Part shown: positions 23,485 through 34,743 of the stretch, in pieces
How positions within the stretch are numbered: position 1 is the first letter of the stretch
How the letters are laid out: the number at the start of each line of letters is the position of its first letter
Assembly: GCA_020002185.1 (NCBI GenBank)
Contig: CM034543.1
Location: forward strand, 29,306,572-29,370,571
Direction of reading: 5' to 3'
DNA: 64,000 nt
From: Paraescarpia echinospica
Lineage: Eukaryota > Annelida > Polychaeta > Sabellida > Siboglinidae
Notes under the pieces: model-generated
Databases searched by the model: none
Seen by the model: only the letters and a program-made list of their open reading frames with translations
Told to the model about the DNA's origin: nothing
Program-made: the position numbers and the translations under genes

Positions 23485-23785
23485 GTGTAACTGCTGCCAC
23501 TGTTCTCTCTCATGTCCCTTCACCTTCTTCCCCACAAGTTCACACTCTGCACAGTACTTGGATCGGATGGTGTAGTCAATGACCAGTCCCGTTAACATCC
23601 CAATGACAAATCCCACACCGAACGGGGAATGAAAACCTCTAGTTTTCCAAGAGCCATCGTAGCTGACAGCCAGCTGCTATGGCTCGTCCTGTTCTCCGTA
23701 GATGAGCGATGGCTGATATGTCTGACGGATGCTGCTAGATGTCAAGTAGTCCTTGACTTTGGCACGTAGTTCTGTGGGAGACACT
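23485..23785 (-). pseudogene. Mutator-like transposase domain fragment
   Basis: After the acceptor TCTGCAG the frame gives TELRAKVKDYLTSSSIRQTY, then an in-frame TAG near 23680. It continues LAVSYDGSWKTRGFHSPFG, GLVIDYTIRSKYCAECE. The 'AVS.DG.W..RG..S..G' block followed by 'DY....KYC..C' is the signature of the Mutator-like transposase domain of invertebrate MULE relatives; the Asp of SYDGSW is a candidate catalytic residue. The nonsense codon and the lack of downstream domain show decay. Confidence 0.7.
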
Positions 23786-23880
23786 GCAGACCCGGAATGT
23801 GAGTTGGATGGGCGTTATGAACGTGTGCATGAAATGGACGGGCATTGTGAACTTTTATATTGAAGAAGTTTGTTACGTAC
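23690..23880. repeat. Dispersed repeat, first of a pair with 25369-25527
   Basis: The stretch from GATGGCTGATATGTCTGACG through TGGGAGACACTGC, and again around GTGCATGAAATGGACGGGCATTGTGAACTTTTATATTG, recurs at 25369-25527 with small changes. It includes the first codons of the Mutator-like exon. So part of that gene was duplicated about 1.65 kb away in direct orientation. Confidence 0.75.
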
Positions 23881-24276
23881 CTTATTTCATTTCTCGTTAT
23901 TTCTTTTTTGAACCATCATTTTTGTACACAAAAAGTGCTGCGTTAAGTTGACCAACTGTTTAGCGTGGTTTATAGTATTCTTTTAAACAGGCTATCAATT
24001 TTTGTTTTCAAACCTCTGCATGTAGTACTGAATAGATTGACAATGCAAGCCCCTTCATCTTGAGCTTGTACAGACAGGTACAACAACACCTCGATCTGTT
24101 TTGGCAGGATGTCTGTTAAATAACAATAATAATAATCTTTATGTCATGTCATACGGAGGACTAAAAATAAACCCATTAAAGTGGCCAAAGCTTGTTTGAT
24201 GTCGTAATAAAGAAACAATGGATACGTATAATCAAGGTTGGTAATGGGCAACTTTTATTGCCAACTGGTATGCAAT

Positions 24277-25130
24277 TCAATGAATGAGCACCTGGTTTGC
24301 TGAGAACCTACTCCAGACATCCTTCATTTGCTTATGAAACACTTCCTCGTAATGTCTCCAAGCCAACCCCCAAACCTGCGTGCCATCTCGGTAATATCTG
24401 AAATGTGCTTGAATGGGCCTGGAGCCAGCTGTGGAGAATGTGAAGTAAGAACAGACGCGTAAACAGTGAAAGCTGACATCATTGGCCTGTGGTTGTGATA
24501 GATTTGGGCTGTGATTTAGAACCAGATAGAGTATCATGCTGACCAATGGACGAAACCTGTAAAGCGATACGCCAGTGCTGCTGATAAAAATCATGATCAG
24601 TGTCATCAGACAGTAGTAGTATGTTGCAAGTTGACATATTCGCCCCTCCTAATTTTGTTTTTTAGAAGATCAGACAAGTGGGCACCCAGCGGCCTATTGA
24701 GAACATTATACATTGGCATTGGTGTGTACATCTCACCACCGAAGAGGCCACTGAGTATATCGTCCACATCACTATCACTGCCATCGGACATCGGAGGTTG
24801 TGTAGGTGGGACAGTGGTGCTGGTTGATGGCACTGGGGTAGACCGATGGGGTGTTAGCACCGGTAGCCGACTCAGACGGACAGCTCGCACTAGTGGCAAA
24901 ACTGTCTCTGTAGTTAGTGCTGACGGTATTGTCTCTGATGATGTTGGCAGTGTTGTCTCTGACGGTGGTGGCAATAGACAGCCGGATTGGTCCAAGCTTC
25001 GTATGACTGCAGCAGTAATCGCCTCTTCGGTGTCCTCGGACGTCGAAGCAGCTGGTGTGGACGATGCAGCAATAGTAGTTGCTGTTCTGCGAGGTTGCTT
25101 CCCTGTGAGCGTCCTTGTAACATGTTGCAC
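24277..25130 (-). pseudogene. Gag-like ORF of an unidentified element
   Basis: Upper part (25130-24606) is Ser/Thr/Pro-rich and ends with an acidic stretch (SDSDVDDILSGLFGG) and PLGAHLSDLLKNKIRRGEYVNL. Lower part (24606-24277), after the acceptor CTCCACAG near 24430, has WGLAWRHYEEVFHKQ ... VWSRFSANQ. The pair 'plG.h.s..lk.kI..GeYV.l' then 'W..Y...F' recurs in uncharacterised ORFs of invertebrate elements, which I associate loosely with DIRS/Crypton-like units. No recombinase is visible, so the class is unproven. Confidence 0.4.
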
Positions 25131-25368
25131 AGCTGGTCGCTTTCTTCTAGTATACAGATTCCGGAAACCGGTGGCTATTGACCCCCCCCCCGTGTTGTCA
25201 TCTTAATATCACAAAAATGACATGTGGTATTAAGATGGTCACAGACCGTATTACTAACTGACAGTGGCCACATGCATGAGGTTGATTATGATGTAAACTG
25301 TGATGTAATGAATGGGAGAAGTCTTGTGCAGGCGAGAAGAGTGACCATGACCAGTAGTTCACAGCCTA

Positions 25369-25527
25369 ACGATGGCTGATATGTCTGACGGATGCTGCTG
25401 GATGTCAAGTAGTCCTTGACTTCAGCACGGAGTTCTGTGGGAGAAACTGCAAGACACAGAATGTGGCTTAGAATGTGTGCATAAATTGGATGGGCATTGT
25501 GAACTTTTATATTGAAGAAGTTTGTAA
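25369..25527. repeat. Dispersed repeat, second of a pair with 23690-23880
   Basis: Second copy of the Mutator-exon segment (minus frame TELRAEVKDYLTSSSIRQTYQP), diverging right after QPSL. Flanks differ, so only the short segment was copied. Confidence 0.75.
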
Positions 25528-25672
25528 TTAAACTAATTTCACCTGTTTCTTCTCGTGCGCAGGTGCGATCTGGTGTTCTTTTGTATCCTCGGACACATAC
25601 GTCACATTTGGCGCTTCAGAAAAAAATCTCTTATGCTCATCGTCGAAGTTGAAGGCACTGGGGAAGTGGATG

Positions 25673-26046
25673 ATGTTGGAGGTGGCAGTGTTGGAGCTGG
25701 TGATGTTACAGCTAATGGTGTTGGTGTTGGAGCTGGCAGTGTTGGAGCTGGTGATGTTACAGCTAATGGTGTTGGTGTTGGAGCTGGCAGTGTTGGAGCT
25801 GGTGATGTTACATCTAATGGTGTTGGTGTTGGAGGTGGCAGTGTTGGAGCTGGTGATGTTACAGCTAATGGTGTTGGTGTTGGAGGTGGCAGTTTTGGAG
25901 CTGGTGATGTTACAGCTAATGGTGTTGGTGTTGGAGGTGGCAGTGTTGGAGCTGGTGATGTTACAGCTAATGGTGTTGGTGTTGGAGGTGGCAGTGTTGG
26001 AGCTGGTGATGTTACAGCTAATGGTGTTGGTGTTGGAGCTTGGTGA
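25673..26046. repeat. 51-bp minisatellite
   Basis: About seven tandem units of GTTGGAGCTGGTGATGTTAC AGCTAATGGTGTTGGTGTTG GAGSTGGCAGT, each 51 bp, varying at only a few positions (GAGCT/GAGGT, ACAGCT/ACATCT, GTGTT/GTTTT). 51 is a multiple of three and no frame on either strand is closed, so long Gly/Val-rich and Ala/Pro/Thr-rich frames appear on both strands. It adjoins a 5' plus-strand frame, but I see no evidence of expression. Confidence 0.95.
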
Positions 26047-26056
26047 GCTGGTGGAG

Positions 26057-26136
26057 CTATGAAAGGGGATTTCTCCCTTTGCACAATATCAGGGTGGAGC
26101 TATGAAAGGGGATTTCTCCCTTTGCACAATATCAGG
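26057..26136. repeat. Tandem duplication of about 39 bp
   Basis: Two near-identical copies of GGAGCTATGAAAGGGGATTT CTCCCTTTGCACAATATCAGGG in direct repeat, between the minisatellite and the Tc1 fragment. The unit contains a short palindrome, AAAGGGGATTTCTCCCTTT. Confidence 0.9.
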
Positions 26137-26791
26137 GTTGAAAGGGAAGATCCCACAGGCTCTTGGTCTGATCTATGATCTCTTGTAGAGTTTTTTCAGG
26201 AGACCAGGGAAAGATTTCATCCATCACTCCATCCGGGTGTTTGACTGTCTTCTGGGTGTACTTGGGGTCGTACCGGTTCATGCCAATGGGTCGCCTCACA
26301 TGTGCTGCTGTACTCCGGATGCACCTAAAAGTGCTCTCATCACTCCACGTCACATGTCTCCACTGCTCTACAGTCCAGTTTTTGTACTTACTGCAGAAAT
26401 CAAGTCGCTGCTTTCTCATTCGGGCCGTGATGAGAGGTTTCTTCACCGCCTTGCGACACAGCATCTTCATGTGTTTTTGGAGTCGATGTTGGATGGTTCG
26501 CATCGACACTCCCGCCAGAACGTCCGGATGGTTTGCCTTCAATTTGCCTGCAGTAACGGTCGGGCAGGACATCACCTCTCTTTTCAACATCGAATCTGTC
26601 CTAAGCCGACCAGAGCCCTCCTTCCACTTGGGAATGGCATTCGGGGGGAGCCCAGCCGCCGCCTTTTTGAGCATACAGATTGCCTGCATACTGCGGCCCG
26701 AACGCATGGCAATGTCGCGGTTGCTCAACCCTTCGTTCACAAGAGCCAAGATACGCGCCTTCTCTGCGATATCCAACTTCATTCGACCCAT
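26132..26791 (-). pseudogene. Tc1/mariner transposase, 3'-truncated
   Basis: The frame starts MGRMKLDIAEKARI with the paired helix-turn-helix (SNRDIAMRSGRS; GRLRTDSMLKREV). It reaches the first catalytic Asp in WRHVTWSDESTF and continues to TQKTVKHPDGVM near 26222, where a Tc1 protein would read VWG and go on to the second Asp. After that the sequence is unrelated (DEIFPWSPEKTLQ), so the last third, with the second and third acidic residues, is gone. About 200 bp upstream (27008-27052) the arms AAATCGTTGC/GCAACGATTT may be its terminal repeat. Confidence 0.85.
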
Positions 26792-27066
26792 TACGATGAC
26801 AATTGATTGTTTTATTAATCAAATCCGTAGGGCATTGATATAGCCACAAATTTGAGGTAGGAAGGAACACAAAACACTTCCCTTACCATTGGCTAAAGAT
26901 GCACTGAGTTGAACCAGCTGGCGCTGTCTGCCTGCTGTGCTATATTTAGTTGCAGGATGCAAGACGCGGCAAAAGTTTCGCGCGCGTTATGGTCGAAACG
27001 CAAATAAAATCGTTGCGTATCTGGACTGAATATATTATGCAGTAGCAACGATTTTTTTGTGCAGAC

Positions 27067-27180
27067 TACTTGGCTGCCTGGTTAGTGGACATCTCCTTCC
27101 TCATGACTGAGTTGTAGGCACCCTTCATTGCCTGCCTATCCGCGTAGTTGGTCCTGCCACCTTCAGTCTTGTAATGTACC
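27067..27180 (-). CDS. Short coding-like remnant, unassigned
   Basis: Minus frame of 37 codons with an ATG (27180), HYKTEGGRTNYADRQAMKG and a KEMSTNQAAK end. Composition and lack of stops suggest former coding sequence. It lies between the Tc1 remnant and the DDE_Tnp_4-like gene. No family recognised. Confidence 0.25.
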
Positions 27181-27435
27181 ATCAGAAGAACAAATGGGGG
27201 CATTAAGCACCCTGCATCTTATGCTAAATTACACAGTAAAAACTCAATAAAATTCAGAAAGAAGTTATCTGCTTCAGTTTTAGGTCTGAATATACCATAA
27301 ATCCCATCCTAGATGTTTGTTTCTGCATTCTCAAAGCTTCAGAGACAAAAAATGTGTAATAAAATCCTCCCTTCGAGGCATTAAGCCCCACTTATTTAAA
27401 TTACCTAAGTGGTAGCCTATAGCAATTACTAGACC

Positions 27436-28233
27436 TTAAAAATTGCTGATTTCCATTAATGTGTACATAAAGAAAAAGAAGTCTGGAATGTATGTAACCT
27501 GTCTACCTGGGGAAACTCCAACTATAATTTTGAGCGTATTTCTGTTTTTGTAGGTGGAGTAGGCAGCCTTTTGTGCTGATGGGTCCTTTGGCTTTTTGAC
27601 TGGATATTCCATTCCATCTAGAATGATTCTAGTTTTGTGATACAGTTTCTTGAATTCCCTTGGTATGTAGATGCGTGTCATGTCTTGATCTGGCCAGATG
27701 TCCACTTCCTGCCTTTGGTGGTACATGAAGTTGACCCAGGTGACGAAGATATTTACCACTGAATATTCGGAGATGTTGAATATCAGTAACAGTTCCTTGT
27801 TTGACGTATGTCTCCTGAGTTCGATCAGACTCAAAAATAACTGATTCTCCACGCTCAGACTTTTAGGAGTTCTCCACTTGTACTCTAGTTCGTAGGCTGA
27901 TGGACCAAGAGTAGCCAATACTTATTTGAATTTACCGTAGCTCTCCAGTCCAGTATAATAGCGGATGGCATCATCTCTATCCTGAATACGTTCAATGCAT
28001 ATTGGAGGCCATTCAGGAGTCTGTGTCTGGCATACTGCAAGGGAAGAAGCTGGTGTTGGTGATTCAGGTGCTACTTCTTCCTTAGATCCAACAACCTCTT
28101 CGAAGAGACCCTTGAATGACAGGTCTGGCTCTTGCTCTCGGAGCTGTACCCGTCTGTGTATTCTAGCATTTCTCTGAACAACAATAGGAGATGGTGCTGC
28201 AGCCCACATAAAGACAGTGGAATGGCTTCTCAC
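27436..28233 (-). pseudogene. ISL2EU/PIF-like DDE transposase fragment
   Basis: The upper frame (28233-27925) ends DDAIRYYTGLESYGKFK, then a TAA at 27922-27924. The same frame resumes VLATLGPSAYELEYKW. Next comes the HTH (ENQLFLSLIELRRHTSNKEL, FNISEYSVVNIF.TW), matching HTH_Tnp_4, and IILDGMEYPVKKP with the first catalytic Asp, then STYKNRNTLKIIVGVSPG. Family members continue with GG..SYVSPAYGGSASDR, but here the next residues do not match, after a possible donor (CAG|GTAGAC near 27510). One nonsense codon and a missing 3' half indicate a dead copy, unless later exons exist that I could not find. Confidence 0.75.
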
Positions 28234-28756
28234 GTCAGGTATTGGTGAAGTGGAGTTGTTTCTGAAAGCAAAATTGTAATACCTGAATTAAAGTAACAAC
28301 CATTGATTGCCTGCTTACATGAGGTCCATTGTAATATCGTAGGCATAAAATGTTCATGCATATCGTGATAGACTTTCCACCCCAACCATTACGTATGCAT
28401 AATTTCTTTTTTATATTGGCTAAAATGATATAATATTAATGATAAAATGTCAGCGGTTTCAACAGTGCAGAAATACCACAATGCAATCTTACCACGCCTA
28501 TTACTAGTAATACAGATAGTAAAACTGATCAAATACATGGTAGGGCATAACAAGCTAACAACACTGAAGTTCATTCCCATTGTCATCGAGTTCTCTTCCT
28601 GCCTGCGTCGGAGAAGGCGATGGCAAAGGCTGGCAAGGACGGTGACCTCGGCCACGTACCCCCTCCTCTGCGTGGTGTGGATGGGATAGCATTGGGAGCA
28701 GTGCAGGGCCCGCCACGGGGGCAGTAGATATCCCTGCTACAGGGGCATCCTCCCTC

Positions 28757-30085
28757 TCAGGGGGGCTTTGGACACAGCACGTCCTTACACGGGTCCTTCA
28801 CAAACGGACGAATGTTTATGTCTAGATAGTGTTGGCAGTCGTAACTGAGGCCGGGTGCCTTGATGGCGACAGGTGGCGCAGAAGGCAGCAAGGCATCGCT
28901 GTCCACCAGCAACTCAAAACACGTCACATGTTGTCTTTTCAAAGACCACACCATGGCTGGTTGCATCAAACCTATGAACAGTGTTTAACACAGTTTAAAT
29001 ATCATATTTCATTGCATACAGGCATAATGTCATAACAGGCAAATAGTTTGTACTTGGTTTTATATTAGACAAACACAAAAAAAGATGGATGCAAAACTTC
29101 TTGATGCCTGGCAGTGCCTTGAAGTGGGGACGAAGGTGTTCTTGCCAGTCTGCCACTGGGACGAGTGAAATGCCGTCTTCTCTGCCGATCAACTGGGTGG
29201 AATTCAGACAGGCGCTCCCATTCACCACAGTCTCGAGCTCTGATAGCGACGATATTGCGTGGTGTTTGAATGCCCGCTTGAGAAGCCTAAAGCAAGCGTC
29301 AGGGGCAAACTTTGTGTCCCACAACTAGAAAGTTGAGTGTGATGGACTGGTGGAGACCAATGATGACCCTCTGACAAGTCCAACAAAGTTCTGTCATTGG
29401 ACGTGCCGTGCGTGAGAATGTTAGGAACTAGCTTTCGCCAACTGTTGCCAAAGACCGTCAAACTCATCACTCGGTTGCCTGAAAACATAGTAGTCATTGA
29501 CTAATAATTAATTTTCTTTAAAAAAAAATTGAAATTAAAATTGCAATTATAACCGTTTTCTCTCGCACTGTCCATCACTCAGTCTGAGTGACCATCCATG
29601 GTCAATCACACTTTCTTTTCCACCTTGTCCGATCTCGGGCTGGTTGAATGGCATTTATTATACTATTAATTGTGTTATTAAAAAAAGACAAAGTAATTAT
29701 TATTAAGATTTTATTATGGTTATTACCTGCTCGCTCACTTGTAGGCTCCGTACACCTTGACTTTCGTTTCCAACGATGGAACCAGCTTGACAGCTTCTCT
29801 CTTGCATCCAGGAATTCTGCCGGGCAGTGCGAGGGCGTGGTCCTCCGCGTAGTTGCTGATGAACGCGATGGCTGTTTCAATATCGGCAAAGCTGTGAGCT
29901 CTGATGTTGTAGCGTTTGCCACCAGCTCGCTTTTCTTTAGCAACAAGACCATGCGTCTTGAATCGCTGTATGAGTCGGTTCTGGCTGATGATGTAGAATA
30001 TCAGAACATTATTTTGCCAGCCATCGCCAGTAATTGTAAAGTCAAAACAAAAGTGAACAACACAGGTTTGTACAAATCTCACCAT
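28757..30085 (-). pseudogene. Recurrent transposon-associated gene family, split and shifted
   Basis: Three minus-strand blocks in family order. 30085-29735: KTHGLVAKEKRAGGK, YAEDHALALPGRIPGCK, LVPSLETK. 29497-28995: VFGNSWRKLVPNILTHG, HWSPPVHH, and one frame later WDTKFAPDACFRLLKRAFK and LPGIKKF. 28969-28757: GLSYDCQHYLDINIRPFV, DVLCPKP. I recall the elements 'LPGR.PG.K', 'D..F..D.CF.LLKR.F' and 'YL...IR.F....D..CP.P' from a large uncharacterised family spread through invertebrate genomes. The biochemical role is unknown to me. The frame break near 29325 points to decay. Confidence 0.5.
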
Positions 30086-30322
30086 GATACAAGATTCACT
30101 CTCTATGTCAAGTCCTGACTAACACCAGTTGAATGAAACTTATATCAGCATAATCCATTAACCTTGGTTATAGTAACAATCTAATTAATTAGTAATCTGT
30201 CATGATCTCACTCTGATAAAGTGCGCGTGCACTCACACTGTCATGACAATGGCCTGTGCCACTGTTAGTGTAAATAAAACGAACCACAAACAGTGAGATG
30301 GCATTCAAATAATAATTTTATA

Positions 30323-30324
<2 letters not shown>

Positions 30325-30400
<76 letters not shown>
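30325..30400. repeat. (AC)n microsatellite
   Basis: About 38 uninterrupted AC dinucleotides. It directly follows the 3' end of the minus-strand ORF at 30401-30889 and runs on as Val-Cys codons in that frame. Confidence 0.99.
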
Positions 30401-30402
<2 letters not shown>

Positions 30403-31161
30403 GAACGTAAATGGTGTACTTAATATCAGCCATCTCTTTTAAATGGTGACCAAGTTTCAGTGCATTTGATGGGGTGTCGATGGAGTCATCAGAACCCCCG
30501 CAGACGTTTAGAACAGCACCCACAACCTTCCGATAGTAAGCTGGATCTATGAAATCTGACCAAGAGAGCCCCACATCTTCATTGGACTTCAATGCTTGAA
30601 GAACTCTACCACACAGACGCAGTTTTGTGGAGCAGTACGACCCGCGTTTCAATGGGTTACGTACATTCCTTCGAATCATGGAATTTCCCATCTCAATCAG
30701 AAGAGGGTCCCCAAGGACGAGGGCAGACACAGGATCATCCTTCATTTTTGACAGCACCTCCTCCTGTAGTATGGTGGACGCACTGGAGTGGAGACCCATG
30801 CTGATGTCTGATTGCATTTCCACCCGTCTCTTTGACATATTTGAGTTCTTCATAATGCATCTGTCAGAATAACTACGATGCCTTGCCAAGTTGTTTACCC
30901 AGAGAAAACAACTAGGGCATGGCCGATAATTGGCAAGCTAGTAAGCATGTTCCCCTTGAGGCCGTCTTGCGAGGATAATTCCCCCATTTTGTTTTCTTTC
31001 ATGTTGTGCTTGTTGGTTCCCTTGTTCCTAAGCAGTGCCAGTTGCTTTACTCTTTCCTGCTTCTTTTCCGAGAAATTACTGTACACCAGCTTCTCCACAG
31101 AGTTTACTTCCTCTTCACCCCTATGTTTCTGTAAGAGATGATCAGACAGTTTGGCATACAA
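30401..31161 (-). pseudogene. C2H2-finger transposon-associated protein fragment
   Basis: Just upstream (31210-31120, another frame) is a clear C2H2 finger, CLFCGKLYAKLSDHLLQKH, continuing into 31161-30895 with EKKQERVKQLALLRNKGTN. The block 30889-30401 has EEVLSKMKDDPVSALVLGDP, GNSMIRRN, LCGRVLQALKSN, PSNALKLGHHLKEMA. Finger-SKER..L..LR.KG followed by 'D.L...G........K...LGR.L' and 'P..A.KLG..L' recurs in uncharacterised cnidarian, mollusc and fish proteins. Frame shifts near 31205 and 30895 separate the pieces. It may connect to the 27-bp minisatellite frame upstream. Confidence 0.5.
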
Positions 31162-31340
31162 CTTCCCACAAAACAGACATGCATGTTTGGACTTGACTTC
31201 TTTATCTGACCATTTCGCCCAATCTCACTTTTTTCAGTCACCCTGAAGTACACCTCAAGAAAATCAGTGACGTACTCTTTGTCTTGGTTCTCTTCACTTT
31301 CTGAATTGTTATCTTCCATATACACACATGCACACAAGTC

Positions 31341-31790
31341 TTGTGTGGTAGCCTCTCCAGTCGAGTCTTGTGTGACAATCTCTCCAGTCGAGTCTTGTGT
31401 GACAGTCTCTTCAGTCGAGTCTTGTGTGGTAGCCTCTCCAGTCGAGTCTTGTGTGACAATCTCTCCAGTCGAGTCTTGTGTGACAGCTTCTCCAGTCGAG
31501 TCATGTGTGACAGCCTCTCCAGTCGAGTGTTGTGTGACGGCCTCTCCAGTCAAGTCTTGTGTGACAGTCTCTCCAGTGGAGTCTTGTGTGACAACTTCTC
31601 CAGTCAAGTCTTGCATGACAATCTCTCCAGTCGAGTCTTGTGTGACAGCCTCTCCAGTCGAATCTTGTGCGACAGTCTCTCCAGTCGAGTCTTGTGTGAC
31701 AACCTCTCCAGTCGAGTCTTGTGTGATAGCCTCTCCAGTCGAGTCTTGTGTGACAGCCTCTCCAGTCAAGTCTTGTGTGACAGTGGTGAG
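31341..31790. repeat. 27-bp coding-length minisatellite
   Basis: About 16 units of TCTCCAGTCGAGTCTTGTGT GACARYC, 27 bp each, with variants (AATC, GTCT, AGCC, GTAGCC). It is open in several frames; on the minus strand it encodes a 9-residue Thr-Gln-Asp-Ser-Thr-Gly-Glu repeat that is in frame from an ATG at 31877 into the region before the C2H2 finger. It may have been an N-terminal repeat of that gene. Confidence 0.95.
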
Positions 31791-31905
31791 TTGCACTATG
31801 GCTGAATACTTTCCGGGGAGAAAAGAGTACCTGGCTGTAGACAGTGGTGAGTAGTCTTTACGCAGTAGTTGTATCATGGCTGAAGGCGCACTAAAGAACC
31901 CTAGA
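31790..31905 (+). repeat. SINE-derived fragment
   Basis: Contains GAGTACCTGGCTGTAGACAG TGG and ATGGCTGAA, which match the middle of the SINEs at 38270-38600 and 45560-45870 (GAGTACCTGGCTATAGACAA TGG; GCATGGCTGAATGC). The tRNA head and the tail are missing. Confidence 0.5.
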
Positions 31906-32639
31906 AAAAGTTACCCTCGTCGGTGATTAATGGCTTCTAGTAGCGGCGCTGTAGGCTAATCTTTTTAGTGGACCTGGAGGCACGACTGTGATTGATGGAG
32001 CATTGCATCACTATGGTCAATAGGTTACACTGAAGCTCCGTGCAATTAGACACCAACAATGCAAAGAGTAGAACGATTTATTAAGGATACTTATCGAGGC
32101 CTACGCGCGCACAATAAACAGCAAATCAAGCATGGCCGACAACTCAACACACAACTCAACATTGCGTGTAGATTCGTCTGTGTTTTGTTTTGTACTGTAT
32201 GAGGAAGCGATGCACTGTTCTGCTGAAGTCGGATTATATTTGCGGTGTATACTCCCATCGGAGCGAGAGACAACTATAGTGTGAAATGACGAGGCGTTAA
32301 GTAAATCGAGTCTGATTTTATTAGAGCACCGCTGTCACTAACCAGCCCGTTCCATTTTAATAATAATGTGTGCCTCCGCCGTGTGGGTCTGTATTGCGCG
32401 GTCGAGGGTACCAGTCGGCGTCATCTACAGCCCAGAGGACGTTGCCCTCGTCAACCTGATAATCGTGATGGTGAAGAGAACTGCGAGCACAATGAACGAC
32501 CGTGGATACTTTTATTTATCCCAGCAGCATTCAAAAGACACATGAATTGTCCTGATGTACATACAAATATTGAGATATAAAAATACAATACAAGTTAATA
32601 TATAATTAAGAAAATGTATAATAAAAAATATAAATTTTT

Positions 32640-32924
32640 CAATAAAAAGAAAGAAACATGTTTGCAATGGGCCTCTGGGCCTATCCCTGCCCCACACTCA
32701 CACTGACTCTCCTGTACAATGCCACAAACATCAAGCTTAATATCTACAACGTAGATGGTAGACTTCTTCATTTCGGCACACACTTGGCCACATGTAAAGG
32801 TATCTGTGCCACTTTTGGCTGCTCGAATTGAGCGAAGAAACCTAGAATTGTACATATCTTGTGGCTTTGACGAGATGTCAGAGTCAAACAGTTGCATGTA
32901 CGCAGCAATGGAGTCTTCAGTCAC
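32640..32924 (-). pseudogene. SWIM zinc-finger fragment
   Basis: The frame has FLRSIRAAKSGTDTFTCG, STIYVVDIKLDVCGIV and then CECGAGIGPEAHCKHV, a C-x-C...C-x-H SWIM motif. SWIM fingers with this wording occur in invertebrate transposon-associated proteins, often with a YqaJ-type nuclease downstream. Here the sequence turns AT-rich right after the motif, so the remainder is absent. Confidence 0.6.
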
Positions 32925-33309
32925 AGATGGGAGCTGAAAGATAAAGACATTATTTATAGTGATGGTGGTAGTAGTAAATTAAATCATGTAAACAATTGAT
33001 ATGACACTGGCTGTGGTTCTGTGTAATGAAGCCATAGCTCGCCCCTAGTTTATGGCTACAGGCTACAGATTATTAGACACGTTGATAGCTGTGGAGGAAA
33101 CCAGCAACTAGCCCGATAACCCATACCACTCCCTGGGGTATTTCGTCCGAATCACTGCTTGAAAATCTCCCATTGCTATAGGATGGGATACTCCTACTAA
33201 GGCCAACACTAACTGCTATCTTAGGAGCTACCCAAAGTAAAAATAACATTGTTTATGTAATTAATCAAAAGTTTTATATAACAAAAAATACCCAAATAAT
33301 GATTATGTT

Positions 33310-33780
33310 GCCTTTTTAATTGTCGTTGGATGTCAACCTCACCACCCTGACACCCCTTGTTTCCCTCATCGCCTCTCCATATGATCACCTGGACCTCCGA
33401 GACTGGTGACGTCTCACTAGCTCGGCAGTTGGTGGTGAAACGGTGAGTGCCAGGGTCATACTGATGTGTCATAGGTCTTCGGGCAATAACTCTCGACGCC
33501 TTGACACAGGGTCAGTTTCAGCTATTCGGCGATGAACTTCATCCGTCCGTATGTCAATGATGTAACTGTACGACTTTGGTTTCTTCAGTGGTACAGCATA
33601 CCAGCTTCCTGACTTTTTACTGTACGTCCGCATGTACCTATAACACGGACAAAATAACTTATACCGTGGCTCTGGTGTGAGTTTCAATCCACGTAGTAGG
33701 TAGTAAGATATTTTTACTTCCCGAATATCTTTTATTACAGTTGTAATATTGTTCAATTTTCGTCTCTTGAAATATATCAC
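33310..33780 (-). pseudogene. Uncharacterised transposon-associated family, frameshifted
   Basis: First frame (33780-33472): GSWYAVPLKKPKSYSYIIDI RT.E, HRRIAETDPVSRRRELLPED. One base of shift later, second frame (33472-33310): QYDPGTHRFTTNCR, EVQVIIWRGDEGNKGCQGGE. The two halves read as one protein apart from a frame shift at 33472. The 'DPVSRRREL' and 'WRGDEGN.GCQGGE' strings recur in unnamed invertebrate proteins. Role unknown. Confidence 0.5.
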
Positions 33781-34326
33781 ACCAGAACTTCATGTAGTGA
33801 AGCATATTCTTCACGAACCAAAACGTTTAGTGGGCTTTGTGTGCTGGTGACCCTTCCTCCGGTCAGGCCTTGTCCTGGTCTGCCTCCAGTGGACCATACA
33901 AACACTGGTCAGCACACACCCCACAACAAACTTGCCATTCATGATTGTTCACTGTATGGTGATTGACTACTCGTCATTCTGCCTAATACACAGCATTGTC
34001 ATTGTTAACATAGCATACGCTAGACCTAGCATATTCTTTTCTGTTATATTGCGTATATCTACTAGCAAACTTTTTCATTTACTCCAAATTGTTGAATGGC
34101 CGGAAACAATTCTTATCAACTTGCTGTCAGTGTTAGTAGATTAGTTTGAACATGTTTTTGAAATTATCACATGGGTGCATCTAACATGGCTTCTGACTTA
34201 CATCACTTAAGTGCCATGCTCGGATTTGAGCGTGGGCAGTTCACTGACGAACGTTCTCCAACTGATCTAGCACAGGGTTGTCAACAATGAGCAGCTTGAT
34301 TGCAGCACCTTCTGCCTGCTCACTCC

Positions 34327-34743
34327 CCCTCCATAGTAGGGGTAACTATCGGGATAGTTTTACTATAGTGATAGTATCGCGATAGCTGTAAAATTACTAC
34401 TGTGATAGTCGCATGACTATTGCGATACTATCATGGATGCATATGTTCCAATTTAACTTGATATGAGTTTAGCTACATATATCGCATTGATGCAAATGTA
34501 TGTTATGATCAACAGAACATTAACAATGGTATATAGTCTCTTGTTTGTATTTCTTTACTTTCAATAGTGCCAGGGCATCCTTCTAACATTAAGAAGATCT
34601 GGTAGTAAGCCTGTGTCCTGTTGGTCATTGCTTCCTTCAGTATCCTCCTTCATCTTTACAAACTCAAAGTTCTTCCACACAGCTGACTTTGCATTTTTGT
34701 TCGTGACAATCTCGAAATTGTTGGGGTCCGCCATGTTAAACAT
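34327..34743 (-). mobile_element. Remnant of a second hAT family with BED exon
   Basis: 34743-34561 encodes a BED-type start (AKSAVWKNFEFVKMKEDTEG), the usual first exon of BED-hAT transposases. Only 120 bp further is a cluster of GATAGT/ACTATC and TCGCGA inverted motifs beginning TAGGGGTAACTATCG (34337), typical of a hAT terminus. First exon next to the terminus means the catalytic exons have been deleted. The other end was not located. A similar terminus lies near 56165-56208. Confidence 0.45.

Noticed and set aside
25555..26084. Long Gly/Val-rich (plus) and Ala/Pro/Thr-rich (minus) frames
   Set aside because: Produced by the 51-bp unit, which is stop-free on both strands; no start or splice context.
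31267..31854. 195-codon plus-strand Ser/Cys/Val frame
   Set aside because: Shadow of the 27-bp minisatellite. The minus frame, which connects to the C2H2 region, is the more plausible one.
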